Counted from the stretch's first letter, positions 1 through 8,150 are shown. The stretch is 55,156 nt of DNA from Pseudomonas sichuanensis (GCF_003231305.1 NZ_QKVM01000045.1:1-55156); one strand, 5' to 3'. A program made the numbers and translations. The notes: a model not told the origin generated them from the sequence alone.

Positions 1-30
1 TGGGAGCCGGCTTGCCGGCGATGGGCTCGG
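1..30. repeat. Partial P. putida-type REP element
   Basis: The window opens with a GC-rich palindromic stretch (GGGAGCCGGCTTGCCGGCGA) of the kind found in P. putida intergenic REP sequences. It is cut by the window edge, so its full extent and any mate cannot be seen. Confidence 0.5.
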
Positions 31-79
31 AACATTCACCTACACTGTCCCTGATTGCCTCTGACCCAAGGAGCCAACC

Positions 80-298
80 ATGGACGATTCCAGCCAAGGC
101 AAACCGCCCACCTTCTGGCAGATGCTGCAGAGCATCCTCGCCGCCGCCTTCGGCGTGCAAAGCGGCAAGAACCGCGCCCGCGACTTCACCTACGGCAAGG
201 CCAGCCACTTCATCGTGATGGGCACGCTGTTCACCCTGGTCTTCATCTTCGTGCTGATCGGGCTGGTGCAACTGGCGATGCATCTGACTGCGCGCTAG
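80..298 (+). CDS. DUF2970 family small membrane protein
   Basis: This 72-residue protein has a polar N-terminal half, including the stretch QMLQSILAAAFGVQSGKNRARDF cut here for length to QMLQSILAAAFGVQ, and a single hydrophobic helix at about residues 45-66 (VMGTLFTLVFIFVLIGLVQL). The layout matches the DUF2970 family, which is widespread in pseudomonads and has no assigned function. The start is chosen because AAGGAG sits 7 bases upstream. It stands alone on the plus strand, followed by a REP pair. A single-pass inner membrane protein is the most that can be inferred. Confidence 0.8.
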   Translation: MDDSSQGKPPTFWQMLQSILAAAFGVQSGKNRARDFTYGKASHFIVMGTLFTLVFIFVLIGLVQLAMHLTAR

Positions 299-314
299 AC
301 ACACATGCAATCCC

Positions 315-429
315 TGTAGGAGCGGCCTTGTGCCGCGAATGGGCTGCGCAGCGGCCCCGGCGATCTTTACTCCATTCACTATCGCCGGGGCTGCTTTGCA
401 GCCCATCGCGACACAAGGCCGCTCCTACA
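315..429. repeat. Inverted pair of REP elements (BIME-like)
   Basis: TGTAGGAGCGGCCTTGTG at the left end is repeated in inverted orientation at the right end. An inner inverted pair (GGCTGC...GCAGCC and CCCCGGCGAT...ATCGCCGGGG) closes on a short AT-rich centre. The whole 115-base unit folds as one long cruciform and is typical of paired REP sequences in P. putida genomes. It lies between the DUF2970 gene and a small convergent gene. Confidence 0.85.
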
Positions 430-477
430 AGAGCACGCAAGCTGTCAGGCCACGATGAAATGGATGCTGAACGCAAA

Positions 478-506
478 CCGCCCGCGGATATCCACTCCGC
501 GGGCGG
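478..506. terminator. Hairpin between convergent genes, possible terminator
   Basis: A perfect GC-rich stem (CCGCCCGCGGA / TCCGCGGGCGG) with a short loop is followed by TTCAGGTTTGTTT on the plus strand and TTTGCG on the minus strand. It lies about 32 bases beyond the stop of the minus-strand small membrane gene. The T-tracts are weak, so factor-independent termination is likely but not certain. Confidence 0.5.
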
Positions 507-538
507 TTCAGGTTTGTTTCACGGTTTATGGCGGCCCG

Positions 539-652
539 TTACTGGTGGCTGACCCAATACACGGCGGTGACCACCACCAGCACGATCAGGCACAGGATCG
601 CCCAGGCGTCGACACTGCTGTCAGCTTTGCGGACCTTGGTTGAGTTTCCCAT
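539..652 (-). CDS. 37-residue single-pass membrane protein
   Basis: The short reading frame encodes a polar, lysine-containing N-terminus (MGNSTKVRKADSSVDAW) followed by one strongly hydrophobic helix (ILCLIVLVVVTAVYW) and a four-residue tail. AAGAGG lies about 9 bases before the ATG, and a hairpin follows the stop. The composition and signals look like a genuine small membrane gene that automated callers often miss. I do not recognise the family. It lies upstream of, and in the same direction as nothing else nearby, so it is probably monocistronic. Confidence 0.6.
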   Translation of the reverse strand: MGNSTKVRKADSSVDAWAILCLIVLVVVTAVYWVSHQ

Positions 653-737
653 TGCATTGCCTCTTGTAGTGGTTATGGGAATGCACTTCACAAGCAGCAG
701 TTAAGTCCAGCAATGTCCTTCGCTCAAGCAGGGACTT

Positions 738-1814
738 TCAATAGTCGACGGGCGACGTGAGAAACGGGTAGCGGTAGTTGGCCGGCCGCCCTTCGGCGCT
801 GTAGTGATGAAAGTCGACGCCGTGGCCGCCCTGCTCCAGCAACTGCAGCCAACGCCGAGCCTTGGCCGAGTCGATCAGTTGCAAGACCGGCACCTGGTGC
901 TCGCGCAATCCGTCGCGATTCACCGCCAGGCCCATGGCATCGTCGTGCAGCATGACCATGGCCCAGCCGCCCAGGGTGAAATGACCGCCCATCAACACAC
1001 CCAGGCGCCCGTCGATCAGTGCGCGCAGGGCTTCTGGCGAGCTGTTCACCGCACTGAACACGGCATCGCGCCCCGGCACCTTGCCCGCCTGCTCGAAGGC
1101 CCGCATGGCGCCGAAGGCCATTTCATCGTTGGCCGACCACACCAGCCGGGTCTGGGGATAGCGCTCCAGCAGCACCTGCGCCTGTTCGAAGGCGCGCTGG
1201 CGGTTCCAGCCGCCATACACCACCTGGCGCAGGCGCACCTGCGGGAAGTCTGCCAGCGCGCGGCGCATACCCTGCTCGCGCAGTTGCGAGGCCGGGGTGG
1301 TCTTGACCCCGGCAAAGGCCAGCAGGTCGACCGGCTCGGACGAGGGCGGCAGTTTCGCCACCATCGCCTTGAGCATCTGGTAGCCGGCCGCTTCGTCGTT
1401 GTTGGTCAGGGTGCCGAGCACTTCGGGGTACTTGTCGGGCTGGGCCTGGATGCTGCGCGCCTGGCTGTCCGTCAGGCCGTTGTTGACCAGGAACAGCTTG
1501 ACCCCGGTGCCGCGGGACAGGCGGATGATCTCGGGGGCGACGTACTGTTCGTTGACCAGCACCAGGTAGTCCGGGCGTTCTGGCCCCTGCAGCACGGCGC
1601 GGGCCTGGGTCAGGGCGAGGTCGGCCCGGCGTTCGCTGTACTGCACGCGCAGTTGCATGCCCAGGTCCGTGGCGGCGGCCTGCATGAAGCGTGAGTAGTC
1701 GACCCAGAACGTCTCGTTGGACAAGCCTGGGTTGAGAAATACCACCGAAGCGGCCTGTGCGCCCGCCGCCAGTGGCAGGCTCAGGCACAGGCCCTGGCAC
1801 AAGGCCTTGAGCAT
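738..1814 (-). CDS. Periplasmic sugar-type ABC substrate-binding protein (orphan)
   Basis: This 358-residue protein has a signal peptide (MLKALCQGLCLSLPLAAGAQA) and the alternating alpha/beta pattern of the periplasmic binding protein type 1 fold (Peripla_BP_4, ribose/galactose binders). The N-lobe includes YLVLVNEQYVAPEIIRL, and the hinge-side motif LVWSANDEMAFGAMRAFEQA corresponds to the D-E/D-x-A ligand loop of sugar binders. It should bind a small ligand in the periplasm. No permease or ATPase gene is adjacent, so it may feed a transporter encoded elsewhere or present the ligand to a sensor. It is divergent from cysI. Confidence 0.75.
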   Translation of the reverse strand: MLKALCQGLCLSLPLAAGAQAASVVFLNPGLSNETFWVDYSRFMQAAATDLGMQLRVQYSERRADLALTQARAVLQGPERPDYLVLVNEQYVAPEIIRLSRGTGVKLFLVNNGLTDSQARSIQAQPDKYPEVLGTLTNNDEAAGYQMLKAMVAKLPPSSEPVDLLAFAGVKTTPASQLREQGMRRALADFPQVRLRQVVYGGWNRQRAFEQAQVLLERYPQTRLVWSANDEMAFGAMRAFEQAGKVPGRDAVFSAVNSSPEALRALIDGRLGVLMGGHFTLGGWAMVMLHDDAMGLAVNRDGLREHQVPVLQLIDSAKARRWLQLLEQGGHGVDFHHYSAEGRPANYRYPFLTSPVDY

Positions 1815-2030
1815 GCGGTTACATCCCTGGGGAGCAAACGGCGGAGTATACGCGTAGCGCGGCGCAGAGCGGGCAAATGGCAGTCAGTCTCACTTAGTCC
1901 AAATGGTTCTTTTCATATGCAAAAACATCACTTTAGCGCATAAACCCACTCTGCTATCGTTCCCCCGCTCCGCTCCGGAGTGCGCGGCCGTGCGCGCGAT
2001 TAGCTGCATGCAGCCTGAGACAGGACTTTT
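1815..2030. promoter_or_regulatory. Divergent promoter region between the binding protein and cysI
   Basis: These 216 bases separate two divergent genes. The central part (about 1,895-1,960) is clearly more AT-rich than its surroundings, with TTCATATGCAAAAACATC and TTTAGCGCATAAACCC, and is the likely site of the cysI promoter. A GC-rich palindromic stretch (CGCTCCGCTCCGGAGTGCG) follows. I could not assign a specific regulator site. Confidence 0.4.
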
Positions 2031-3683
2031 ATGTACGTATACGACGAGTACGATCAGCGGATCATCGAGGACCGCGTCAAGCAGTTCCGTGATCAGACCC
2101 GCCGCTACCTGGCCGGTGAGCTGAGCGAAGAAGAATTCCGCCCGCTGCGCCTGCAGAACGGGCTCTATGTCCAACGCTTCGCCCCGATGCTGCGCGTCGC
2201 CGTGCCCTATGGCCAGCTGAACGCGACGCAGGCCCGTATGCTGGCGAAGATCGCCCGCGACTACGACAAGGGCTACGCGCATATCAGCACCCGCCAGAAC
2301 GTGCAGTACAACTGGCCGGCGCTGGAAGACATCCCGGACATCCTGGCTGAGCTGGCCACCGTGCAGATGCACGCGATCCAGACCAGCGGCAACTGCCTGC
2401 GCAACGTCACCACCGACCAGTTCGCCGGTGTCGCCGCCGACGAACTGGTGGACCCGCGCCCATGGTGCGAGATCGTCCGCCAGTGGACCACCTTCCACCC
2501 GGAATTCGCCTACCTGCCGCGCAAGTTCAAGATTGCCGTCAACGGTTCGAGCGACGACCGCGCCGCCATCGAAGTGCACGACATCGGCCTTGAGCCGGTG
2601 CGTAACGCTGCCGGCGAGCTGGGCTTCCGCGTGCTGGTGGGCGGCGGCCTGGGCCGTACCCCGGTGATCGGCGCTTTCATCAACGAGTTCCTGCCGTGGC
2701 AGGAGCTGCTCAGCTACCTGGACGCGATCCTGCGCGTGTACAACCGTTACGGCCGCCGTGACAACAAGTACAAGGCGCGGATCAAGATCCTGGTCAAGGC
2801 CCTCACCCCGGAAGTGTTCGCCGAGAAGGTCGAGGCCGAAATGGCCCACCTGCGCGGTGGCGACACCACCCTGACCGAGGCCGAAGTGCAGCGCGTGGCG
2901 CGCCACTTCATCGACCCTGAGTACCTGGCGCTCGACAACCAGGACTACAGCGCACTGGATGCCGAGCACCCAGGCTTTGCCCGCTGGCGTTCGCGCAACA
3001 CCCGCGCGCACAAGAAGCCGGGCTACGTCGCCGTCACCCTGTCGCTCAAGCCCACCGGCGTCGCCCCGGGCGACCTGACCGACAAGCAGCTGGACGCCGT
3101 CGCCGACTTCGCCGAGCGCTACAGCTTCGGCTACCTGCGCACCTCGCACGAGCAGAACATCATCCTCGCCGACGTCGAGCAGCGCCAGCTGCACGCCCTG
3201 TGGCTGGAACTGCGCGAGCAAGGCTTCGCCACGCCGAACATCGGCCTGCTGACCGACATCATCTGCTGCCCGGGCGGTGATTTCTGCTCGCTGGCCAACG
3301 CCAAGTCGATCCCGATCGCCGAATCCATCCAGCGTCGCTTCGACGACCTGGACTACCTGTTCGACATCGGCGAGCTCGACCTGAACATCTCCGGCTGCAT
3401 GAACGCCTGCGGCCACCACCACGTCGGCCACATCGGCATCCTCGGGGTGGACAAGAAAGGCGAGGAGTTCTACCAGGTTTCGCTGGGCGGCAACGCCGCG
3501 CGCGACGCCAGCCTGGGCAAGATCCTCGGCCCTTCGTTCGCCCAGGATGACATGGCCGACGTGATCGAGAAGCTGATCAACGTGTATGTCGAGCAACGCA
3601 CCGAAGACGAGCGCTTCATCGACACCTACCAGCGGATCGGCATCGACCCCTTCAAGGAACGCGTCTATGCAGCGAATCATTAA
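2031..3683 (+). CDS. cysI: Sulfite/nitrite reductase hemoprotein (siroheme, 4Fe-4S)
   Basis: The 550-residue protein carries the siroheme/4Fe-4S ligand pattern C-x5-C...C-x3-C (C413, C419, C456, C460) within CCPGGDFCSLANAKS and NISGCMNACGHHHVGHIG. It also has the N-terminal ferredoxin-like half-domain and an RxNVQ motif (STRQNVQYNW). It reduces sulfite to sulfide, six electrons, for cysteine synthesis in the cytoplasm. The short single-chain form with a DUF934 partner is the arrangement common in Pseudomonas, where the electron donor is probably ferredoxin-type rather than an adjacent CysJ. The stop overlaps the next gene by 17 bases, so the two are co-translated. Nitrite as a substrate is less likely given the context. 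Confidence 0.93.
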   Translation: MYVYDEYDQRIIEDRVKQFRDQTRRYLAGELSEEEFRPLRLQNGLYVQRFAPMLRVAVPYGQLNATQARMLAKIARDYDKGYAHISTRQNVQYNWPALEDIPDILAELATVQMHAIQTSGNCLRNVTTDQFAGVAADELVDPRPWCEIVRQWTTFHPEFAYLPRKFKIAVNGSSDDRAAIEVHDIGLEPVRNAAGELGFRVLVGGGLGRTPVIGAFINEFLPWQELLSYLDAILRVYNRYGRRDNKYKARIKILVKALTPEVFAEKVEAEMAHLRGGDTTLTEAEVQRVARHFIDPEYLALDNQDYSALDAEHPGFARWRSRNTRAHKKPGYVAVTLSLKPTGVAPGDLTDKQLDAVADFAERYSFGYLRTSHEQNIILADVEQRQLHALWLELREQGFATPNIGLLTDIICCPGGDFCSLANAKSIPIAESIQRRFDDLDYLFDIGELDLNISGCMNACGHHHVGHIGILGVDKKGEEFYQVSLGGNAARDASLGKILGPSFAQDDMADVIEKLINVYVEQRTEDERFIDTYQRIGIDPFKERVYAANH

Positions 3684-4161
3684 GAACAACCAGATCGTCG
3701 ACGAAACCTGGCACCTGCTGCCCAAGGACGTCTCGATCGACGAGCTGACCAACTGCGACGACTACATCGTGCCGCTGCAACTGTGGCGTGACCATCCGAG
3801 CATGCTCAAGGCCCGCGACGGCGGCCTGGGCATCTGGCTGGACAGCGACGAGGAAGCGGAAGAGATCGGCGCTGACGTCCAGCACTTCCAGGTCATCGCC
3901 CTGAACTTCCCGGCCTTCACCGACGGGCGCAACTATTCCAATGCGCGCCTGCTGCGTGACCGTTACAAGTTCAAGGGTGAGCTGCGCGCCATCGGCGACG
4001 TGCTGCGCGACCAGCTGTTCTACATGGCCCGCTGTGGCTTCGATGCGTTCGCCATCCGTGCCGACAAGGACCCGGAAGACGCGCTGCAGAGCCTGAAGGA
4101 CTTCTCGGTGACCTACCAGGGCGCCACCGACGAGCCGCTGCCGCTGTTCCGCCGCCGCTGA
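3667..4161 (+). CDS. DUF934 protein, CysI partner
   Basis: This 164-residue protein of the DUF934 family overlaps the end of cysI by 17 bases, in another frame, so translational coupling is expected. A longer frame extends upstream inside cysI, but the ATG at 3,667 gives the family's usual N-terminus (MQRIIKNNQIVDETWHLL). Family members are almost always encoded next to sulfite reductase and are thought to assist it, but the biochemical role is unsettled. Conserved-looking parts are FPAFTDGRNYSNARLLRDR and DVLRDQLFYMARCGFDAF. A strong hairpin terminator follows. Confidence 0.88.
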   Translation: MQRIIKNNQIVDETWHLLPKDVSIDELTNCDDYIVPLQLWRDHPSMLKARDGGLGIWLDSDEEAEEIGADVQHFQVIALNFPAFTDGRNYSNARLLRDRYKFKGELRAIGDVLRDQLFYMARCGFDAFAIRADKDPEDALQSLKDFSVTYQGATDEPLPLFRRR

Positions 4162-4183
4162 TCGTCACCTGCTGCATCGACCG

Positions 4184-4213
4184 GCCCGCCTCATGGCGGG
4201 CTGGTTCGTTTCT
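4184..4213 (+). terminator. Intrinsic terminator of the cysI operon
   Basis: GCCCGCC and GGCGGGC form a 7-bp stem around TCAT, followed by TGGTTCGTTTCT. It lies about 22 bases after the DUF934 stop and just before the convergent tsdA stop. Confidence 0.65.
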
Positions 4214-4222
4214 AGCCCAGGA

Positions 4223-5137
4223 TCAACCGCCGGTGCCCTGCCCCACCAGCACCCCATCGACCTTCTGCCCGTACAGGTTGACCCCGTCGTTGGCATGGAA
4301 CTTCAATCGCGTCTTCTCGATCGAGCCCTCCACCAACCGTGGATCCTGCGGCCGCTCGTGGCGGTTGATCCACGCTGCCACATCCCAGGCCTGCTGGTCG
4401 CTCAGGCTGCCAGGCTTGCCCAGCGGCATGTTGTACTTGATGAACGACGCCGCGGTGTTGATGCGGTGCATGCCCGCCCCCCAGTTGTACGAGTCCTTGC
4501 CCCACAACGGCGGCATCACGTATTCCCCGGCGACCTTCTGCCCTTCACCGTTGTCACCGTGGCAGATCGCGCATTGCTCGCGGTACACCTGCTGGCCACG
4601 CTTGAAGTCGTAGCCGCCCGCGGGCTGCGCAACGTCGGGGTAGCCACGGCCGGCGATCTCGACGCCGGTCGGCGCCTGGGTCGAAAGCCAGTAGGCATAC
4701 ACACTCAGCGCAGTCATCTGCGGGCTGTCGGCCGCCGGTGGCTTGCCATTCATGCTGAACTGGAAACAACCCTGGATGCGCTCGGCGAAGGTGTTGACCT
4801 TGTCGTTTTTCTTGCGATAGGCCGGGTACATCGGATAAGCGCCCCACAACGGCGCCGAGTGGGCCATGCGGCCCTGGTCAAGGTGGCAATTGCTGCAGTT
4901 CAGGCCATTGCCCACGGCGTCGGGCATCAAGCGGCGGGTATCGACGAACAATGCATGGCCTTGGCGGACCATCTTGCCAAAGGCGTTGTCGGGGATGGCG
5001 CTTTCGGCGGGCGCCACGAACTGCGGCGCGGCCTGCACGCCCGGCACCTTGAGCTGCGATTGATCTTCCATGGCAATCGGCGCGGCCTGGGCACTGCCCA
5101 TGGCCAGCAACAGCACAGCGGGGATCATGGTTTTCAT
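4223..5137 (-). CDS. tsdA: Diheme cytochrome c, probable thiosulfate dehydrogenase TsdA
   Basis: After a signal peptide (MKTMIPAVLLLAMGSAQA) the 304-residue protein has two heme c sites, CSNCH (81-85) and CAICH (189-193). Between them is RIQGCFQFSMNG with Cys124, matching the conserved N-GCF-RSMNG block of TsdA. In TsdA a cysteine is the unusual distal ligand of heme 1 and a methionine (here in NMPLG, M237) serves heme 2. TsdA joins two thiosulfate molecules to tetrathionate in the periplasm and passes the electrons to a cytochrome. The start overlaps the upstream diheme cytochrome as ATGA. That Cys124 is the ligand is inference from the family. Confidence 0.75.
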   Translation of the reverse strand: MKTMIPAVLLLAMGSAQAAPIAMEDQSQLKVPGVQAAPQFVAPAESAIPDNAFGKMVRQGHALFVDTRRLMPDAVGNGLNCSNCHLDQGRMAHSAPLWGAYPMYPAYRKKNDKVNTFAERIQGCFQFSMNGKPPAADSPQMTALSVYAYWLSTQAPTGVEIAGRGYPDVAQPAGGYDFKRGQQVYREQCAICHGDNGEGQKVAGEYVMPPLWGKDSYNWGAGMHRINTAASFIKYNMPLGKPGSLSDQQAWDVAAWINRHERPQDPRLVEGSIEKTRLKFHANDGVNLYGQKVDGVLVGQGTGG

Positions 5138-5796
5138 GGCTTGACCTCCTGGCTGGGGGACGGGCTTGCTGCGTTGGCGAAATACTCGGCTATCGCCTTG
5201 ACCTCGGCATCGGTCATGGCCTTGGCCACGTTGACCATCAACTGGTTGGGGTCGTTGCTGCGGCTGCCGTCGCGCCAGGCGTTGAGCTGGGCCACCAGGT
5301 AGCCGGCCGGTTGCCCGGTCAGGGGCGGGAAGTGTTCGCCGACCCCGCCGCCACCCGGCCCATGGCACTGCACGCAACCAGGGATCTGCCGGCCCCAGTC
5401 GCCATACAGGGCCAGACGGGATACCGCATCGCCGGCAATCTGCTGGCGGCGCAGCTCGGCGGCGCCATCGGCCGGGAGCGCCGCCAGGTAGGTGCTGACG
5501 GCGTCGATTTCCGCATCACTCAGCGCCTTGGCCAGCGGCTCCATCACCGGTTGCTTGCGGCTGCCCTGGCGAAAATCCCGCAGTTGCTTGGCAAGGTAGC
5601 CGGCAGGCAAACCGGCAAGGCGGGGGAAGCCGGCTGCGGCAATGCCTTTGCCGTCCGGCCCATGGCAGCCCAGGCAGGCCATGGCGGCGGGGTTCTGCCC
5701 GCCCTGGTTGAAGACCTGTTGCCCGTCGGCGGCATACGCCGTGGGCCAGGCCAGGATCAGCCAACCGCCGATCACGACACGACTCAGGGATTTCAT
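5134..5796 (-). CDS. tsdB: Diheme class I cytochrome c (c4-like), probable TsdB
   Basis: This 220-residue secreted protein has a signal peptide (MKSLSRVVIGGWLILAWPTAYA) and two similar c-type domains with CLGCHGPDGKG and CVQCHGPGGGG, each followed by a Met-containing loop. It looks like cytochrome c4. Because it sits directly upstream of tsdA with an ATGA overlap, it fits TsdB, the electron acceptor of TsdA known from Pseudomonas stutzeri. The ATG at 5,796 starts at the signal peptide; upstream ATGs in the same frame lack a good ribosome site. Alternative: a general c4 cytochrome feeding oxidases. Confidence 0.7.
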   Translation of the reverse strand: MKSLSRVVIGGWLILAWPTAYAADGQQVFNQGGQNPAAMACLGCHGPDGKGIAAAGFPRLAGLPAGYLAKQLRDFRQGSRKQPVMEPLAKALSDAEIDAVSTYLAALPADGAAELRRQQIAGDAVSRLALYGDWGRQIPGCVQCHGPGGGGVGEHFPPLTGQPAGYLVAQLNAWRDGSRSNDPNQLMVNVAKAMTDAEVKAIAEYFANAASPSPSQEVKP

Positions 5797-5842
5797 CACG
5801 GAAGACTCCATTTTCCTTGTTATAAGCTTAGGCTCAAACGAC

Positions 5843-5868
5843 ATAAGCCCAGAAATACTAGGGCTTAT
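5843..5868. promoter_or_regulatory. 8-bp inverted repeat upstream of tsdBA
   Basis: ATAAGCCC and GGGCTTAT form a perfect inverted repeat spaced by 10 bases, about 47 bases before the tsdB start. Its position is that of an operator or a promoter-overlapping regulator site. No known consensus was matched. The spacing also allows an RNA hairpin. Confidence 0.4.
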
Positions 5869-5943
5869 CCCCGGTATGCGACAACGTGTCACCGGGAAGG
5901 AAATCGGCAATCTGCCGTTTAATCGATCAATGACTGCGCTGGA

Positions 5944-6303
5944 TCAAGAACCGGAGATGCACTCGGTCGCCGCGGTGCGCACATCCCCCAGGCGCAGGGG
6001 GAAATTGCTCAAACGCTCGTGAACCTTGATCGCACTGCCGCTACCACGCTTGTCGATGTCCAGCAGCGCCGCCGGCCCTGCGCTGGCCGACAGTTTTTGC
6101 GGCACGATCAGGCGCAGGCCGTCGCCGCGCACTTCTTCGCCCAACGGGTCACGACTGTCCGCCAGCTTGCGCTTGACGCAATCGGCGTATTCACGGGGCG
6201 TCTTGCCAGACATTACATCCATGGTTTCGTGGGACTGCTCAAGCTCACTCACGCTTGCGCAGCCCCCCAGCACCAGCGCCACCGCCGCTACCAGCCATTT
6301 CAT
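5944..6303 (-). CDS. Predicted outer-membrane-type lipoprotein
   Basis: The 119-residue protein begins with a lipoprotein signal and lipobox (MKWLVAAVALVLGGCASVSE; Cys15). Position +2 of the mature protein is Ala, so outer-membrane sorting is likely. The rest contains a YADCVKRKLAD segment and a second cysteine near the end, which may form a disulfide with the first internal cysteine. It resembles small Pseudomonas lipoproteins of unknown function. It is divergent from the DUF1883 gene. Confidence 0.7.
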   Translation of the reverse strand: MKWLVAAVALVLGGCASVSELEQSHETMDVMSGKTPREYADCVKRKLADSRDPLGEEVRGDGLRLIVPQKLSASAGPAALLDIDKRGSGSAIKVHERLSNFPLRLGDVRTAATECISGS

Positions 6304-6464
6304 TTACGCTACTCCAATTGCAAAGGTCACCCTCTGACCGCAGCCAGGCGCAATTGCTCCCCGACCTGGCAGAAATCTCCCCGCCCGCCCGAGCCCGGTC
6401 GCAAGTGTAGCGCCACATCGTGGTATCTTTCGCCTTTGCAGAAACAACCCTTGCGGAGCACCCC

Positions 6465-6767
6465 ATGAAATTCGTACACCAGCGCGAGCACCTGAACGAG
6501 GACGACATCGTCGTCATCGAATGCTCCCAGCGCTGCAACATCCGCCTGATGAACGACGCCAACTTCCGCAGCTTCAAGAATGGCGGGCGACACACTTACC
6601 ACGGCGGCCACTTCGAGAAGTTCCCGGCAAAAATCACCGTGCCCAGCACCGGTTTCTGGAACATCACCATCGATACCGTCACCACGCGCCCGATCTCGGT
6701 AACCCGCAAGCCGAGCCTGACGCACAAGATCAAGATCATTCGCCGCTCCTCGTCGAAACTCGGATAA
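6465..6767 (+). CDS. DUF1883 domain protein
   Basis: The 100-residue protein matches the DUF1883 pattern: an N-terminal MKFVHQREHLNEDDIVVIEC, then a small all-beta stretch ending TTRPISVTRKPSL. The start at 6,465 is preceded by GCGGAG. A longer frame upstream lacks a ribosome site. DUF1883 occurs alone or fused to TIR and other domains, and its function is unknown. The next gene starts only 8 bases after the stop, so the two are probably co-transcribed. Confidence 0.75.
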   Translation: MKFVHQREHLNEDDIVVIECSQRCNIRLMNDANFRSFKNGGRHTYHGGHFEKFPAKITVPSTGFWNITIDTVTTRPISVTRKPSLTHKIKIIRRSSSKLG

Positions 6768-6774
6768 CGCCCGC

Positions 6775-6945
6775 ATGACCCAGACCATCAAGTATGTGAT
6801 CAAGTACAAGCTCGACGGCGAACGCCGCTGGGATTTCGCCCTGATGCCCGATGCCTCCCTGGAGCAGGCGCAGCAGGCCCTGCGCAAGATCCACGGCGAC
6901 GACGCCGAGAAGATCAGCGACATTCAGGTCAGCAAGGCCCTGTAA
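6775..6945 (+). CDS. 56-residue conserved-looking small protein
   Basis: This short frame (MTQTIKYVIKYKLDGERRWD ... ISDIQVSKAL) lies between the DUF1883 gene and the nitronate monooxygenase gene, with small gaps on both sides (8 and 36 bases). Codon usage is like its neighbours. The predicted fold is beta-hairpin, helix (LEQAQQALRKIHG), beta. I do not recognise a family. The operon-like position supports it as a real gene. Confidence 0.6.
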   Translation: MTQTIKYVIKYKLDGERRWDFALMPDASLEQAQQALRKIHGDDAEKISDIQVSKAL

Positions 6946-6981
6946 GACCGCCCCGATCCCGCCGCACTCAAGGAGTCGCCC

Positions 6982-8055
6982 ATGAGCACCTGGCCAGACC
7001 GCCGCATCCTCGACCTGCTGAACATCGAGGTGCCCATCCTGCAGGCGCCCATGGCCGGCGCCAGCGGCTCGGCGATGGCCATTGCCGTCGGCAACGCCGG
7101 CGGCCTGGGCGCCCTGCCCTGCGCCATGCTGACCCACGACCAGCTACGAGGGGAAATCGAGGCCTTCCGCGCCGCGTGCAGCGGCCCGCTCAACCTCAAT
7201 TTCTTCTGCCACCAGCCGCCAGCACCGGACCCCGAACGCGATGCGCGCTGGAAGCAGGCGCTCAAGCCCTACTACGACGAGACCGGCGCCGACTTCGACG
7301 CGCCCACGCCGGTGTCCAACCGTGCGCCGTTCGACGCGCAGAGCTGCCAACTGGTGGAGGCAATGCGCCCGGAGGTGGTCAGCTTCCATTTCGGCCTGCC
7401 CGCCGCCGAATTGCTGCAACGGGTCAAGGCAACCGGGGCCAAGGTGCTGTCCAGCGCCACCACGGTCGAGGAAGCCATCTGGCTCGAGCAGCACGGCTGC
7501 GACGCGATCATCGCCATGGGCTTCGAAGCAGGCGGCCACCGCGGCATGTTCCTCAGCGACGATATCACCAGCCAGATCGGCACCTTCGCCCTGGTGCCCC
7601 AGGTGGCGGATGCGGTGCGCGTACCGGTGATCGCCGCCGGTGGCATTGCCGATCACCGCGGCCTGCTCGCCGCCCTCGCCCTGGGGGCCTCGGCTGTGCA
7701 GATCGGCACCGCCTACCTGTTCTGCCCACAGGCCAAGGTCTCGCCGGCGCATCGCCGTGCACTGGACAACGCGCCGGCCAGCGATACCGCATTGACCAAC
7801 CTGTTCACCGGGCGCCCTGCGCGCGGCATCAACAACCGCATCATGCGCGAGCTGGGGCCCATGAGCGCACTGGCCCCGCACTTCCCCCTGGCAGGCGGTG
7901 CATTGATGCCACTGCGGGCGATTACCGACCCACAGGGCAACAGTGATTTCAGCAATCTGTGGTCCGGTCAGGCCCTGCGCCTGGGCAAACACCTCGACGC
8001 GGGCGAGCTGACGCTTGAAATTGCCAACGGGGCGATTAGAATCTTGACTCGCTGA
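6982..8055 (+). CDS. Nitronate monooxygenase (2-nitropropane dioxygenase family)
   Basis: The 357-residue FMN-dependent TIM-barrel enzyme begins with the family's PILQAPMAGASG motif. It has FHFG in the middle, MGFEAGGHRG (phosphate/flavin loop), and VIAAGGIADHRG followed by ALGASAVQIGTAYLF near the C-terminus. It oxidises alkyl nitronates such as propionate-3-nitronate to the carbonyl compound and nitrite, and so detoxifies them. AAGGAG lies 8 bases before the ATG. It is probably the last gene of a short run that begins with the DUF1883 gene. Confidence 0.88.
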   Translation: MSTWPDRRILDLLNIEVPILQAPMAGASGSAMAIAVGNAGGLGALPCAMLTHDQLRGEIEAFRAACSGPLNLNFFCHQPPAPDPERDARWKQALKPYYDETGADFDAPTPVSNRAPFDAQSCQLVEAMRPEVVSFHFGLPAAELLQRVKATGAKVLSSATTVEEAIWLEQHGCDAIIAMGFEAGGHRGMFLSDDITSQIGTFALVPQVADAVRVPVIAAGGIADHRGLLAALALGASAVQIGTAYLFCPQAKVSPAHRRALDNAPASDTALTNLFTGRPARGINNRIMRELGPMSALAPHFPLAGGALMPLRAITDPQGNSDFSNLWSGQALRLGKHLDAGELTLEIANGAIRILTR

Positions 8056-8095
8056 TCAAGTTTTTACCCGCACGGCCCTTCCCGACGGATGGCTT

Positions 8096-8123
8096 ATCGC
8101 TATATAGTCAGCACCATAACGAT
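8096..8123. promoter_or_regulatory. ModE-type operator upstream of modA
   Basis: ATCGCTATATA and, 8 bases later, CATAACGAT form an imperfect palindrome matching the ModE consensus known from E. coli (ATCGCTATATA-N6/7-TATATAACGAT). It ends 27 bases before the modA start, as expected for molybdate-ModE repression of the transport operon. No modE gene is in this window. Confidence 0.75.
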
Positions 8124-8150
8124 AACCATCCGCCCCTAGGAGCCTTCTCG

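Noticed and set aside
1890..3752. A long minus-strand frame opposite cysI (620 codons).
   Set aside because: It is the antisense shadow of a strongly conserved gene, with no family features and a start in a non-promoter context.
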